This document shows positions 38,219 to 49,257 of a DNA stretch of 64,000 nucleotides, piece after piece (within the stretch, counting starts at the first letter, position 1; each line of letters begins with the position of its first letter). The notes beneath the pieces were generated by a model. That model saw only the letters and a program-made list of their open reading frames with translations. It was not told where the DNA came from and ran no database searches. The position numbers and the translations under genes were made by a program. The DNA comes from Arcticibacter sp041902385 (lineage in GTDB: Bacteria > Bacteroidota > Bacteroidia > Sphingobacteriales > Sphingobacteriaceae), in the NCBI RefSeq assembly GCF_041902385.1, contig NZ_CP169244.1, positions 62,001-126,000 of the forward strand. Reading direction: 5' to 3'.

Positions 38219-38252
38219 AAAAGCCTCTAAACTATGATATTTAGAGGCTTTT
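38219..38252. terminator. Terminator of tRNA-Pro, also usable on the plus strand
   Basis: AAAAGCCTCTAAA (38219-38231) pairs perfectly with TTTAGAGGCTTTT (38240-38252) around an 8-nt loop. It lies just downstream of the minus-strand tRNA. Confidence 0.85.
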
Positions 38253-38275
38253 GAATCCAGTCAGACTGGTTTTCG

Positions 38276-38349
38276 TCGGGGTGGCAGGATTCGAACCTAC
38301 GACCTCCACATCCCAAATGTGGCGCGATACCGGGCTACGCTACACCCCG
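38276..38349 (-). tRNA. tRNA-Pro(TGG)
   Basis: 74 nt on the minus strand. Acceptor CGGGGTG pairs with CACCCCG, the discriminator is A, the T-arm contains GGTTCGAATCC, and the anticodon stem-loop CCACA-TTTGGGA-TGTGG gives anticodon TGG. No CCA is encoded. Confidence 0.95.
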
Positions 38350-38493
38350 AACTTGTTTTCTCTCTGTATAAGAACTCCCCTGAAGGGACTGCAAAGATAG
38401 AAACTCTATTTTATTCGTCAAATATATTTTTTAAAAAATTCAGCAATCATCTTTTAACACCTGAAACTAAGTGAATTAGCCTTAAAAATATTT

Positions 38494-39705
38494 TTAAAGC
38501 GCGGCTGCTATGTGCTTTTTCCAATCAGGATACCGGTCTAAGACCTGTTGCGGTGCATATACATACCAGGCGTAGCCGTCCCTTCTCTCGCGCTCAACTT
38601 CTGCCAGGGAATACACCACCTTGCTATCCCGGTTGCAGAACATCGGACGGTGGGTCTTCAGTTCGTAGTAGCGAGTCCAGATGGGTGGAGCGGTTGAATC
38701 TGCTTTTACAACCCGATCAGAAACGGAATGACGGTATCTGGTGTCCATGGGTGGGGCGTCAACGCGGACTACCCGGGTATTATATATCTTAGACTTCTCG
38801 AACCACTGGACTGCATTTTCAACCGCTTTGATAACTTCGGCTGAGGGGTGCTCTATACTCATCAAAAACAGTACAATTCCCGCGCTCTCCCCATTTGATA
38901 TGCAGGGCGGCTCAAACTTCCTTGCCCATGCAGGCGCAAGACTCTTTTCGTCATGCTGCTGACACCATGCGGTGGGCACTCCATCCTCGACAATCTGCGT
39001 CTTCAATACACAGTCCATACCTTTACGATACGCAACTTCCAGCTCCTTTCTTGCATTTCCTCTGACGAAGTCATAAACAGGATCACGATCTGTAACGTTC
39101 TTCAACACCCTCATAATTCCCTCAAAAGCTCCGTCATTATAGGTAATATGACGGCTATAGTTCGATTCCAGCGGGTAATACTGAGGCCAGCCGCCATTAT
39201 CATATTGCGCCTTCACGATGAACCTGAAGCCTTTGAGAGCGCCCTCTTTAAATCGCTCATCACCCAGTTCCTGATATGCTTTTGCCAGATACTCCACCTG
39301 AGTGTAAGTGGTACCGTTGTCAAAAGTGGTATTGGTATGCCCTTTGCCGTTCAACACGGTATCCTTCTGCGCCGGAGTAAGGACAGCAAGCATATCGTAA
39401 TTTTTAGGCCAGCCGCCGTTATTTTTTTGAAAGAGGAGGATGTTTTCTGCAATAGCCCGCACTTCAGAGGCCTTGTACCGAGGTTTACCTGGCAAGGGAT
39501 TAATCATATTACCCGCATCTTTTATTCCGTACCAGTGGCCCGTATTATCATTAAAGACACTTACGTTGATAGCCATCCCTTCCTTCACGACGTTCCGGGT
39601 CTGCCCCTTTGAAGTATTGAAACAAAAAACAATTGTTAGCGCTGCAACCGATGCCCTTAACACACCTTGCAATCCTCTCTTTGCCGACTTATAGCTTGGT
39701 TTCAT
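38494..39705 (-). CDS. PL10 family pectate lyase, secreted
   Basis: 403 residues with a signal peptide ending near FNTSKGQ. Characteristic polysaccharide lyase family 10 stretches: ENILLFQKNNGGWPKNYDM, TTFDNGTTYTQVEYLAKAYQ, GFRFIVKAQYDNGGWPQYYPLESNYSRHITYNDGAF, TAWCQQHDEKSLAPAWARKFEPPCIS and the end YAWYVYAPQQVLDRYPDWKKH. The family cuts polygalacturonate by beta-elimination using an (alpha/alpha) toroid fold. No other pectin gene is nearby, so it is an isolated degradative enzyme, exported to the periplasm or outside. The 228-base gap to the divergent gene at 39934 presumably holds its promoter. Confidence 0.92.
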   Translation of the reverse strand: MKPSYKSAKRGLQGVLRASVAALTIVFCFNTSKGQTRNVVKEGMAINVSVFNDNTGHWYGIKDAGNMINPLPGKPRYKASEVRAIAENILLFQKNNGGWPKNYDMLAVLTPAQKDTVLNGKGHTNTTFDNGTTYTQVEYLAKAYQELGDERFKEGALKGFRFIVKAQYDNGGWPQYYPLESNYSRHITYNDGAFEGIMRVLKNVTDRDPVYDFVRGNARKELEVAYRKGMDCVLKTQIVEDGVPTAWCQQHDEKSLAPAWARKFEPPCISNGESAGIVLFLMSIEHPSAEVIKAVENAVQWFEKSKIYNTRVVRVDAPPMDTRYRHSVSDRVVKADSTAPPIWTRYYELKTHRPMFCNRDSKVVYSLAEVERERRDGYAWYVYAPQQVLDRYPDWKKHIAAAL

Positions 39706-39933
39706 CTATTACTCATTAACGCACCCAAGATAATATTATTCCGACCAGAGAAAAGAATGATTTAAAGCACGCTTTTTCAAGTTCTTCTGCATGGAGAAAT
39801 AAAATTGAGCTGACATCGTAATGAGACAACGATTGCTAGAAGGACAATTTGCACATGCGCGAAGAAAAATCGTCTCACCGAGCCCTGCTTAGTTATTAAA
39901 AAAGAAGTAAATTTAGCATCTAAACCTACATTT

Positions 39934-42900
39934 ATGGGTCTCAAATTCGTTAATTCCCTGACTCTCCCCGTTCTGATAGTTCTTATCTTTTCTCGTTCAG
40001 GCTTCTGCCAGCCATCACTTGCTGGTTCCCCCATCCGTATTGATCAGCTAGAGACCCAAATAAAAAAGAGTATATCTTTAACTGAAACGAAGCGTCAGCT
40101 CGACCAGCTAAAGCGGGAAAGCCAAATCAATGGCAACTATGTATTATTGGCCAGATCTATCCGTGCTGGTATAACATTGCGTGATCGTCTAACCGAAGAC
40201 TCTTTATACTTCCAGAACAGCGCCATACTGGATACACTGATAGCGAGCGAAAGAACAGACCAGCGCCTGAAGCCGCTTTTGCTCCTGCTTCGTGCACAAC
40301 GCATTAGCGAGTTCAACAAGCGCAGGCTTACATTCAACTATGCCACCTACAGCACAAAAAAACTGGCATAAACTATGCACTGTTAAGCGGCAAGGAGCGA
40401 GACAGCGCGGCCAATGCCGATCTGGAATCAGCTCTCAGGCTGTCGACACCGCTCATAAACAAAGAGCACATACTATGGTTATCGTCTACTCCTGATATTT
40501 TCTTGTTTACACCAGCCCTCCCTGACATTGTATATTCCGAGAAGATAAACTTATTAGGCCCGCTTGGAATCAATAACATAAAACCAGAAAAGAGTCTTCC
40601 TGATCTGTTCGCCCTCCCGCCGCTGGACTTCCTTCACACACTCGTACGATCAGACAGTGTCTCCAAAAACAACAACGCGATTTTGCGCAGTTACCGGCGG
40701 TGGATCGCTTTTCACAAAGCAGAGCCGCATATTTCTTTTTTCATTGAATCACTACTCAGAAAGCAAATCTACCTGTCATCAGAACGTGATTCTGTCACAA
40801 AAAGACGGTATGTTGACTACCTGCAACAAAGTATTCAATCGCCCTACACCGAACTAAAAGCACATGCTGTGTATCAGCTCTGCCTGAGCTGGTATGAGGA
40901 GGGGAAAAAATACGCCAGTTCTGCCAATCGTTATATCTACCCTCCCCGACCGAACTTCCAGGCGCAGTATCAGTATTACCCGGCACAGGCAAGAGAATTG
41001 TATATCCGGCATAGATCTTTCATGTCCGCCTATCCACCACTCAGCAAGGTGCTTTTTCTGATGGATAGTTTAACCACTCTGAAGTCAGTGCAAGTTGAAA
41101 TGGATAACGTCACTCCTCCAGGAAAAGAAATACCGATAAAGCTGCGGTACAAAAACGTCGATACATTGTATTACAGGCTTACTCCTGCTGGACTTACTCA
41201 GCCAAAGAAAACAAAATCAGAACACGACGCCCAACTTCTTGCTCTGTCCGTACTGGAGCAGGGATCCTTCGCACTTCCCCTCCCTCCGGACAACAACGAG
41301 CACGCCGTTTACCTTAAGCTGCCCGCCATGCACCAGGGAAAGTACAGACTCTTGTTTAGCGGAGCGCCCTTCGGATCTCAAAAGGCGTCCCTAAACGCCT
41401 TGTCCTTTCAGGTAAGTGGCATCGCAGCAGTCAACAGCGGAGATGAGGTATTTGTGTTAGATCGACAAAGTGGCTCGCCTGTGGCAAATGCAGAGATCCG
41501 GGCGTTTAAAAAAAGCGCCTGTACTGAAAGGAATACTTAAAAAAACAAGCAGTACGGGCAGGATCACGATCAGGAAACAACTAGCCGACAGCATCAGCAT
41601 AATCTATAAAAACGACACGTTAGGCTATACGCCTTCTTTCAGCTACGATGGCTCAGAGGATGAAATATACAGCAAGGAAGAATATGACGATCTGAACGAG
41701 TTTTTTGACGAGCACCTCCGGATGGAGATCTTCTGCGATAGAGGTATTTACCGTCCCGGACAAAGCGTTCATTATAAAATCATTTTTATAACGAACGACC
41801 CTTCAACCGGCAAATCTATAATTTTTAACAGAAAAAATCTTGGAGGAGGGATCTTCAGCAACCGCGTTAAACAATGGCTGGAGAATGGCAACAACACCAT
41901 TGTGCTTAAAGATCCTTCAGGCAGGAAGATCGACTCGGCCATTCTGTCAATCAATGATTTTGGCAGCTTTTCCGGCTCCTTTGAAATCCCTTTCAAAGCA
42001 CTAACCGGGGAATGGCGGATAGACGGACATGCAGAGGTGAGCTACTACAACTCCGGATCCTTCAGAGTGGAAGAATATAAACCACCGACCATGGAAGTTC
42101 AGATGGAAAAACCGAAAAAGATACTGAGAGCGGGCAAACCATTCTCGGTGGCAATAAAACTTCGTTCACTCAGCGGCGCCCAGATAAACAATACCCCAGT
42201 CAAATACACGGTATCGAGAGCAGGGTATTATCCATCCTACTATCAAATGAATGAGCATCTCCCTTACAACACAAGAGTGGAATTATTGCATCATACCGGC
42301 TACACAGACAAAGATGGTATCCTTAAAATCCCAGTCAATGATTCAGCCCTCGTAAACGCCGAACTGAGCGACTCCATTGTCAGCACCTTCAGCTATTATA
42401 TTGATGCTACTATAACCGACGCCACAGGGGAAAGTGTGGAATTACATGAATCCCTTACACTATCTACCAAACCAGTTAGCATTTATATCCCCGTGAACGA
42501 GGTGTATGAAAAGGGCTCCATTCCTGATCTGCCCGTCGCAACAACGGCGCAATTTGAAGGCCCTGTTGACCGGGACGTACAGATAAAGTTGTACCGGATA
42601 GAAAACAAATCCCGTTCTTTTAACAGGGAGCGATCGGTAGACCAGTGGTATTACGATAAATCGTCATGGAACCAGTGGTTTCCCGATAAGGCAGAACTTC
42701 CAACGGCAAAAGAAAAAAGTATTTAGTACTGGATACCGTTGTCAGCACGAGTACAGGAGATAAGTTTAGATTAAAAGAAAAGCACCTTGCCGGAGGTTGT
42801 TACCGTCTCATCGCCACGGTACAAGAAGGGCAACAGACGGAAGGACAATTGATCAGCGACTTTCTTGTCTACGAAAACAAGGCCGCTACTCTTCCGGAGG

Positions 42901-45900
42901 AGGAAGTCGATTATGTACCGTTTTACTCTTTAAAAAATGGAGAAACTATAAGCTGGCATATTTCGTCGCCAGCAGAGCAGTATGTGATTTATCACATACG
43001 TTACGCAGGAGAAAAAAGAAACAGGCTATTGAAAATGTATATCAGACGGCCAAAGAGAAAGCTGGTGTAAACCAATGGCGCTTTGTGATCCCAGCCGGAG
43101 CTAGCGGAGAGTTGGTAGTAACGCGATTATCCGTGAAGGCCAACCGGTTGGAGCGAAGAGAAAAAAGGATAAAAATAGACACACCACGACCGCCTATGGA
43201 CATAGTCGTCGAACAATACCGGCAGATAATGCCTCCGGCATCAACAGAAACCTTTACCCTGTCAGTAAAGACTAAAAGTGAAAAAGTTGCGGCAGAGCTA
43301 TTAACAACACTGTATGATGCTGCTCTCGATAAACTAACGGCGCACGCATGGCAGATTCCGGTCAGCGTTACCACAGGCAGCTATCTCGGAAGTTCGGGAA
43401 GTTATTCGATAACGAACCTGCTCTACGGTGGGAACATCAATGGAAGTGCATCATTACCTTACTTTTCCGAGGCTTACGATAGTACACTTGATCAATTCCT
43501 GTCGGGAAGGCTCTCTGGATTAAGCATTACCGAAGCAAGTGGGCTAAACGAAGTAGTTGTGGTCGGTTATGGAGTGCAAAAAATATCTGCTACCGCCGCA
43601 GGGATCAGTATCAGGGGACAAAATACACTGCAGGGTTACAGCCAACCTTTAGTAGTGCTGGACGGAAAGGTGTTCGAGAGAGAACTGAGTACTCTGGACC
43701 CGTCGGGCATTTCAGAAATCATGACGTTGAAGGGTGCCGAAGCCACTGCAATTTACGGTCAAAGGGGAGCAGAAGGGGTACTCATCATCAGCACAAAGGG
43801 CCCCATCGTGCTTCCATCCTTAGAAGTGGCGCCTGTGAAAGTGCGAAAAGACTTCAGAGAAACCGCATTTTTCTATCCGCAGCTAAGGAGTGACAAAGAC
43901 GGCTATTACCGTTTCAGTTTCAGGATGCCTGAAAGCGCTACTGAATGGCATTGGAAGATACTGGCTCACACCAGCGGCGGAAATTTTGCCTATCTGGACA
44001 GGAAGTTGCAGACCCGGCTCAATTTAATGGTGCAATCAAATATACCGAGGCTTCTGTATCAGGGCGACCAGATCCGTCTTCAAAGCCGCATAAGTAACCT
44101 TGATTCGGCAATCACCTCAGGTAAGATAGCCTGCAGAATCGAGGACGCCATTACAGGAGAAGACCTAACGCCACTCATCGCGCCGGAAGCAGACGAGCCT
44201 TTCACTCTGAAGGGCAAGAGCACAGGCAGTGCAAGCTTCCTCTTGCGGATTCCAGCAACACAACTTAATCCACTCCGAGTGACTATTTCGGCAGCCGCCG
44301 GCGGTGTAGCTGATGCAGAGGAACATATCGTTCCAATCTTATCACCTAAAATTTTCGCGCGGAAAACTGAGCAGCTTGCCGTTAAAGAACCGTCTTCGGC
44401 TGCTATTAAGTCTCCCGCGCTTCCTGCAGGATCCTCTCCTTGTGGCGTAAGTATCTCGATCGAACAAAGTCCGCAGGCATCCTTGTTATATGCTCTTCCA
44501 TGGCTGGCAAACTATTCATATGACTGTTCGGAGCAAATCTTCAATAAGCTGCGTGCACACGTAACCGCCTTAAATCTTATGAGGACCGATACTGGCGCGC
44601 AAGCGGCCTACAGAAGGGCAAAAAACGCATTAAGCAAGGAGGCAAGTCCTAAGTTGCCGCTGGCTGAAGCAAACCAGGAAGGCAGTCCATGGCTAGACTT
44701 ATCAAACAAAACGACGAAGTTGCAGGAAGACCTGACCAGCACTCTCGATACAACAAAAGCCAAGAATGCAATCAGGAAGCATCTTGAACGCCTCTATCAG
44801 TCACAAAAAACGGACGGCGGACTTCCCTGGTTCGAGGGAGGAGCAAGCAATGCCTATATAACCGCCTACGTCCTCGCTGGCTTAGGCCAACTGAGACAAC
44901 AGGGATGGTTAAGCGACGATCATCAGCGGCTAACACATTTCGTGGAGCGGCTCCTGCAATACACGCAGAATGAACTTGCAACACAAACCGAGTGGCAGCA
45001 GATATACAGTCTATATGCCGTGTCATACTGGTTGAATTCATACCATCCTTCCACAGCACAACGAATAACCATCGATCAGATTCTGAGTAAGGCCTGGAAC
45101 GAGGCCGGGGAAAAAAGCCTGGGGGCTCAATCATTATTGATTATCAACTCTTTTAGATATTCAGGAAGCAATAACGAACTGCTAAAGGAGCGGGGCCGTA
45201 AGTTACTCGGAAGCATAAGGCAGCGTGCGATTGAAGACAACCTTTACGGTCTTCGATGGAAGGAGATATCAGACTCTGAGGTTATAGATCAGTCTGCAGA
45301 GGAAACAATGGCATTAATCGCAGAGGCGCTTGAAACGAGCGGGGATTATAACGACGAGCCGCGCAAGATGATCAAATGGCTCCTTAGCACGAAACAAAAC
45401 GAGCATTGGCAGAGCACCAAAGCGACGGCCGCTGCTATCACTATGCTGAAGAAAGAGAACGCTCTCCCCTTTAGCAATACACGCAGCATGTCCTTAATAG
45501 TAGAAAATAAGCTTCTGGAGGTAAGCGACGATGTGATGAGCGGAGTACCTCTAGCCGCTACTCCATTGACGGAGTTACCTGAGATGGTAAGCTTAAAAAC
45601 AAAAGGAGGAACATTAACAGGTGCAATCACCTGGTATTACATTGGTCGACCATCTGTTAGTGAAGCCACTGGAGGCCAGATCAAAATCCAAAAACAGCTT
45701 TCCAAAATAGACGACCAGCTACAGAGTCATCCTCTCGACTCTGCTACATGGCTAAAGCCAGGAGATCATGTTCGCATACGGCTGGTGATTGAAGCAAATT
45801 CAAGATTAAAATATGTGCATATTACAGACCCACGAGCCGCCGCTTTTGAACCCAAAGAGAATAGCAGTGGTTATAGACAGGGCAAGGGGTTTACGTATTA

Positions 45901-46093
45901 CCAATCCGTTCGGGATACAGGAATAGACATCTTCGCGGAGACCCTTCCGCGAGGGGTATCGGAACTGACATACGATGTAGTAGTGGAGCAAGAGGGTACT
46001 TTTACAAGCGGCCCGACAGCCCTTGAATGCATGTATCGCCCGGCTATCACCGCCTACGGAAATGCCACAAAAATAAATGTGGCAAGCAAATAG
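39934..46093 (+). pseudogene. Alpha-2-macroglobulin-like giant protein with TonB-plug-like insert, four frameshifts
   Basis: One gene spread over three frames. The pieces join at poly-A runs: 40356-40362 (A7), 41508-41514 (A7), 42713-42718 (A6) and 43012-43017 (A6). With corrections of +1, -1, +1 and +1 base the length is exactly 2054 codons, about 2053 residues. Visible parts: a signal peptide; an MG2 domain (MEIFCDRGIYRPGQSVHYKI, after 41730); a carboxypeptidase/TonB-plug-like stretch (LNEVVVVGYGVQK, PLVVLDGKVFER, AEATAIYGQRGAEGVLIISTKG, 43545-43800); the A2M core (ESATEWHWKILAHT); a thioester-like CSEQ motif (Cys codon at 44525) with the following helical domain (QKTDGGLPWFEGG); and a receptor-like C-terminus. 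Bacterial relatives trap attacking proteases in the periplasm. As read it cannot make a full protein; it is either decayed or mis-sequenced. Confidence 0.85.
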
Positions 46094-46667
46094 GCAAGTA
46101 ACGATTTACTTACCACATTTGTTACATGTCTCTCAGTTTAGGATCGGTCTGGGCCGCTTTCTGTTACCTTTAACCCAAAACAGTCGAAATCGAGACCTTC
46201 CCCGTAGCAAAAATCAGAACCTAGCAATGGAGGGGCCCGCTCCTGACCCCGCTCGGAGCTTTATCGTGAACGAGTCAGCACTCCTTTTGCAATCCCTTTT
46301 CACATCTTCGGCGCCTCTTGCAGAAGTGCCGAAGGATTATCGAAGCAGTGCCGAAGCAGATCTGGATACGGTCAGGACATTATCGGGAAAGCGCGGGTGT
46401 GGCTTTCCATTCGAATACCGATCTTTCCCGGTCAGGGTTCAGGCAGGTGATTAACGACAAAGCCCGCTTGAGGCGCAACTTCATTTTACTGGTAGCTTTT
46501 CCAACAAAGGCGCCTTGACTGATTTATCGTTCCAGATCCGATTTGCTGCTTCTTAAATATCTAAAGCAGCGGGAGCTTCGGGAACTGGTAAAAGAAGACA
46601 CATCCTCGCTTACTCTGTTTGAAGCAGTCAGGTCATTATTGATCTCCTGTCAATTGCCGGACGCACA
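46094..46667. other. Intergenic stretch with possible gene remnant
   Basis: About 570 bases without an acceptable gene. A start-less frame from about 46519 to 46695 reads DLLLLKYLKQRELRELVKED and looks weakly coding, but it runs into the tRNA-Ser terminator; it may be the tail of a degraded gene. I cannot name a family. Confidence 0.35.
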
Positions 46668-46705
46668 AAAAAAGCCGCTAAATTATACGATTTAGCGGCT
46701 TTTTT
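46668..46705. terminator. Terminator of tRNA-Ser
   Basis: AAAAAAGCCGCTAAAT (46668-46683) pairs perfectly with ATTTAGCGGCTTTTTT (46690-46705) around a 6-nt loop. It lies downstream of the minus-strand tRNA and could act in both directions. Confidence 0.88.
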
Positions 46706-46724
46706 GGTTTTATTACTTTTCTTG

Positions 46725-46811
46725 CGGTGAGGGAGGGATTCGAACCCTCGGTACGGTTACCCGTACGACAGTTTAGCAAACTGTTCCTTTCGGCCTCTCA
46801 GGCACCTCACC
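46725..46811 (-). tRNA. tRNA-Ser(GCT)
   Basis: 87 nt on the minus strand with the long variable arm of a class II tRNA. Acceptor GGTGAGG pairs with CCTCACC, the discriminator is G, and the anticodon stem-loop ACAGT-TTGCTAA-ACTGT gives anticodon GCT. The T-arm contains GGTTCGAATCC. Confidence 0.95.
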
Positions 46812-46956
46812 CCCTTATTTCAGGGACTGCAAATATAGTAATTCAGCATTGCGTACAAAAAAATTTTAGTTTTTTCAGAACCTCACAGACTTCATTCTTC
46901 AGTCGGCAGACTGAGTCTTTTGAGCCCCAGCAAGTTACCCCGAAACCCCTGCCGCT

Positions 46957-49077
46957 CTAAATCTCATAATCGATCCGCACATGGTAAATGCTCATCAGCA
47001 TGTTCTTGAAAATCGTTCTGATGTTTGCGATATCTTTCAGGGTGATGTTGCTATTATTCAGCTGCCCCTGCTCAAGCTTGTAGTCGATGATCCTGTCAAC
47101 CAGGTTGCTGATGCTCTTGGCATCCGGCTCCTTCAGACTTCGCGACGCGGCCTCTACTGAATCTGCGAGCATCAGAACCCCGGTTTCTTTTGAAAAAGGG
47201 ATTGGTCCGGGATATCTGAATATGTTTTCATCTACAAACTTCTCGGGAAAGTTCTTGAGAAAGGACTGATAAAAGTAGTCCATCCTGGTATTCCCATGGT
47301 GAGTTCTGATGAAGTCGATCACCATCTCGGGGAGCATATTCTTGCGGGCAATCTCTACCCCCTTCGTTACGTGGCGGATGATGATCTGTGCACTTGCCTC
47401 GTAAGACAGATTATCATGCGGATTGGCACCTTTATTCTGGTTCTCAATAAAATACTGTGGGTTCTCCATCTTGCCGATGTCGTGATAGAGCGCTCCGGCA
47501 CGCACCAGAAGGGCATTTCCTCCCACGTTGAAGATCGCCGCCTCGGCCAGGTTTGCTACCTGCAGAGAGTGCTGAAATGTACCGGGCGCCTTGTAAGACA
47601 ACTCGCGCAACAGCTTCGAATTGGTATTGGTGATCTCCATCAGGGTGACTTCTGAAGTGAGCCCAAACACACGCTCAAAAGCATAGATGAGCGGATAAGC
47701 CATGAGTGACAGCAGGACACTGAAGATGAAGGGCAGAAAGTTCTCCCATTCGATGCTCTCAACAGCTCCGTTATTACGGATCAGCGAGATCCCCAGATAA
47801 GACACAAAATAATTGCACAAGATGAGGATTGCCGACACGAGAAACTGTTCCCTCTTCACCAGGTTCTTAATGCTATAGATTGCAACCATCCCCGAGGTTA
47901 CCTGCAGAAAAGCAAACTCAAAACTGTTAGGTACAAAGAAGCCTGCAACCAGCACCACCAGCAGGTGTATGTTTAAAGCAAGCCTTGTATCGAAAAGCAC
48001 CCTGATAATAATTGGCACGATGCAATAGGGGATGTAATAGATATTTGGGATCTTGAGACTAATGGCCCAGCTCAGGACGACGAGCATCACAGTAATGACC
48101 ACCAGGATAAGCGAAATTTTACGGTTATCGGCAAAGATATCTTTTCTGAAAAGCCGTAAGAAGATCATCAGCAAGGTAACAATTATTCCGCCCAGCAGCA
48201 GCTGTCCTAAAAAAATCGTCTTGCGGTTCCCGCCGAAGTTATTTTCATCCTCATAGGTTTTCCGCAGTGATTCGAGCTTTTGATAGATGTCCTGGGTGAT
48301 AATGCTTCCGTTGGCAATGATGAGTTCTCCCTTTTGCACCATTCCTCGCGTAGGCGACAAATTCTTCAGCGCTTCCTGCTCCAGTTTGCTCGTAAGGCGT
48401 TCATCATAAATATAATTCTGCTGAACGTGGTCGTCGATCAGTTTGGTCAGCCAGGCCTTATTGCGGATCGCTGGTGATTGATCAACCTTGTCTTCTATGT
48501 ATTTAATGGCACTTTCGAGGGTAAATACCACAGCTGTATTAACCTGCTGCGATCTGTTATTCGTGATCAGATTGAAATTATAATTCGAGTTAGCCTGCTG
48601 ATACCTTTTACTATAAGCCATTATACCACGGCTATAAACCTCAGAAAGAAGCTTCTGCCCCGTCTCCCGGTACACCTCCTTAAGTTTATCCTCCTCGCTG
48701 GCAGACTCCCATCTTACGTCAAAATCTGCAGAAAAAGCCTGTACTTCATTTTCCGCCACTTCTGTATTGTTCTGGTAAACAGGGAACAAGGACTTATATA
48801 TCTCTGCCTTATCACGCTCAATTTCATCGAAAGTCTTTTCTATAGCGAAACTATAAGGCGAAACCAGATCCTTATTCATCCAGACCTTCCCTTTTTCATA
48901 CTCGTATTTAAAACGCGCGTGCTTCGGTAAAGACAGGGTCACGAGGAATACACACACCACCATCATCACATATTTCATTGACGAAGCATACCTGCGGTAG
49001 AGAACGAAGAAGTAATTTTTTTTCAGCTTAGCCACTACTTTCCTTAAAATGTTCAAAAATAACAAAATATGACACAT
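46957..49077 (-). CDS. PgpH-like 7TM HD-domain phosphohydrolase (putative c-di-AMP phosphodiesterase)
   Basis: 706 residues. The N-terminal extracytoplasmic 7TMR-HDED region (FKYEYEKGKVWMNKDLVSPYSFAIEKTFDE to NLSPTRGMVQKGELIIANGSIITQ) is followed by about seven membrane helices and a cytoplasmic HD domain. HD motifs: GTFQHSLQVANLAEAAIF, AGALYHDIGKMENPQYFIENQ, IIIRHVTKGVEIARK and DFIRTHHGNTRMDYFY. Relatives hydrolyse the second messenger c-di-AMP. The start is uncertain: the ATG at 49077 is followed by 13 weak residues, and a GTG at 49035 (V15) would begin at AKLKKNYFFVLYRRY. It has no obvious operon partner. Confidence 0.9.
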   Translation of the reverse strand: MCHILLFLNILRKVVAKLKKNYFFVLYRRYASSMKYVMMVVCVFLVTLSLPKHARFKYEYEKGKVWMNKDLVSPYSFAIEKTFDEIERDKAEIYKSLFPVYQNNTEVAENEVQAFSADFDVRWESASEEDKLKEVYRETGQKLLSEVYSRGIMAYSKRYQQANSNYNFNLITNNRSQQVNTAVVFTLESAIKYIEDKVDQSPAIRNKAWLTKLIDDHVQQNYIYDERLTSKLEQEALKNLSPTRGMVQKGELIIANGSIITQDIYQKLESLRKTYEDENNFGGNRKTIFLGQLLLGGIIVTLLMIFLRLFRKDIFADNRKISLILVVITVMLVVLSWAISLKIPNIYYIPYCIVPIIIRVLFDTRLALNIHLLVVLVAGFFVPNSFEFAFLQVTSGMVAIYSIKNLVKREQFLVSAILILCNYFVSYLGISLIRNNGAVESIEWENFLPFIFSVLLSLMAYPLIYAFERVFGLTSEVTLMEITNTNSKLLRELSYKAPGTFQHSLQVANLAEAAIFNVGGNALLVRAGALYHDIGKMENPQYFIENQNKGANPHDNLSYEASAQIIIRHVTKGVEIARKNMLPEMVIDFIRTHHGNTRMDYFYQSFLKNFPEKFVDENIFRYPGPIPFSKETGVLMLADSVEAASRSLKEPDAKSISNLVDRIIDYKLEQGQLNNSNITLKDIANIRTIFKNMLMSIYHVRIDYEI

Positions 49078-49257
49078 TGGCTAATGACATGAGACACACT
49101 TTCCCTGAGGGTGACCCGCGACTGCTTTTCGATCAGTATGGCTGGCAACTGTCAATACCCGGATACTTAAACAAGATAGCTAACGTTATCAGAATGATAG
49201 CGCTGTTCAGGCTTGTCTTTCTGGGTAAATAGAATTATAATTGCGTGTGTTTTGAAA

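Noticed and set aside
40356..40363. Programmed -1 frameshifting at A_AAA_AAC-like site in the macroglobulin gene
   Set aside because: The run resembles a slippery site, but three further breaks in the same gene, one in the opposite sense, make indels a simpler explanation.
42797..43020. Start of the long frame at 42797 as a separate gene
   Set aside because: Its first 70 residues are out-of-frame noise; the true protein continues in another frame until the poly-A run at 43012.
46077..46454. 125-codon plus-strand frame overlapping the end of the macroglobulin gene
   Set aside because: Low-complexity, no recognisable domain, and it begins inside the preceding gene.
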